Translations under genes and position numbers: made by a program
Part shown: piece after piece, positions 63,738 through 64,000 of the stretch
Numbering within the stretch: position 1 is the first letter of the stretch
Layout of the letters: each line of letters opens with the position of its first letter
DNA from: Desulfobulbus rhabdoformis
GTDB lineage: Bacteria; Desulfobacterota; Desulfobulbia; Desulfobulbales; Desulfobulbaceae
Reading direction: 5' to 3'
NCBI RefSeq assembly: GCF_016919065.1
Contig: NZ_JAFFQA010000006.1
Coordinates: forward strand, 103,051 to 167,050
DNA: 64,000 bases
The notes under the pieces: model-generated
Database searches by the model: none
What the model was told of the DNA's origin: nothing
What the model saw: the letters and a program-made list of their open reading frames with translations, nothing else

Positions 63738-64000
63738 TTTGTCCCCTGGACCGCCAATGTGAATGGTGCTGAAGAGACTTTTGGGTTTTTCTGTGGAGTT
63801 TAAGGCATATTTTCAGCGCCTTCTCAGCCCGCTGGCTGCAAGGACCATGTTTTTTCGTCATGTAGGGCCTTTTTTAGACGCACTTATCCTCTTCCCTTTT
63901 CAGATAAAACCGAAGGGGCTGCTCTTTGACAGTTCTGCTGAATGACTTGAACGCTAACCGCCGAGCCAGTCTCTCTCCATCACAATATATCCGCCTGGGC
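63738..64000 (-). promoter_or_regulatory. Upstream region of the TonB-ECF operon (cut by window end)
   Basis: 263 bp that should hold the operon promoter and any riboswitch. I see no full cobalamin, TPP or other known riboswitch consensus. In-frame remnants directly upstream of the receptor ATG do not code for a signal peptide. Confidence 0.35.

Noticed and set aside
63817..63830. GGGCTGAGA-like word upstream of the TonB operon suggesting a TPP riboswitch
   Set aside because: The CTGAGA core is present on the minus strand, but the required ACCTGAT...GGATAATGCCAGCG part is missing downstream.

Overview
The window (about 64 kb, GC near 50%) is chromosomal DNA of a Gram-negative bacterium. It carries an LptE-like lipoprotein and a TonB-dependent receptor (so an outer membrane), an RpoH-type sigma factor, a Desulfovibrio-africanus-type ferredoxin and many signal-transduction proteins. 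The gene content suggests a member of the Desulfobacterota, probably the Desulfobulbales. This is inferred from protein flavour, not from a marker tree. I see no rRNA, tRNA, CRISPR array, phage or transposase gene.

Layout. 0-8.6 kb: TetR regulator, greA, a DegT-type aminotransferase, rpoH, lepA, engB with hisG-hisI, and an FKBP isomerase. 8.9-16.8 kb: a chemosensory cluster cheA-mcp-cheW-cheB-cheR, then a lone receiver protein. The cheA product has two CheW-like domains and a receiver, and the mcp product carries a c-heme motif in its sensor domain. 16.8-25.6 kb: mazG, the rpsF-rpsR-membrane protein-rplI-dnaB block, leuS-lptE and dusB. 25.6-31.8 kb: small accessory genes (MBL hydrolase, DUF1643, DUF3047, Smr, DUF493, an unknown protein, a diguanylate cyclase with a dead receiver, yaaA, TM2). 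31.7-39.5 kb: nagZ, a second diguanylate cyclase, a UvrD-like helicase, folC, an HNH nuclease and unknowns. 39.6-45.8 kb: a minus-strand A2-type cytochrome c oxidase operon with SCO, DOMON and DUF2231 partners and heme O synthase. 46-56.5 kb: a Cache hybrid histidine kinase, a Pat-like acyl-CoA-ligase/GNAT protein, ferredoxin, a stand-alone RAM domain, a cold-shock gene, trmO and an ABC-F ATPase. 56.5-63.7 kb: nudC, a DUF5320 protein, and a tight minus-strand operon of TonB receptor, fused ECF transporter (A-A-T), ECF S component and a bacterial TiaS-like protein.

Two things stand out as possibly undescribed. The first is the TonB-ECF-TiaS-like operon: a complete outer- plus inner-membrane uptake route whose last gene resembles an archaeal tRNA agmatidine synthase, with no visible clue to its substrate. 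The second is a family of at least five dispersed, non-coding, MITE-like repeats (35-161 bp) with conserved inverted ends. They lie only between genes here, and one lies inside the cox operon. Other unusual palindromic elements lie at 31181-31300 and 58173-58290.

Most functional calls rest on motif recognition by eye. No database search was run. Start codons were moved from the longest open frame where a Shine-Dalgarno sequence or family length argued for it.
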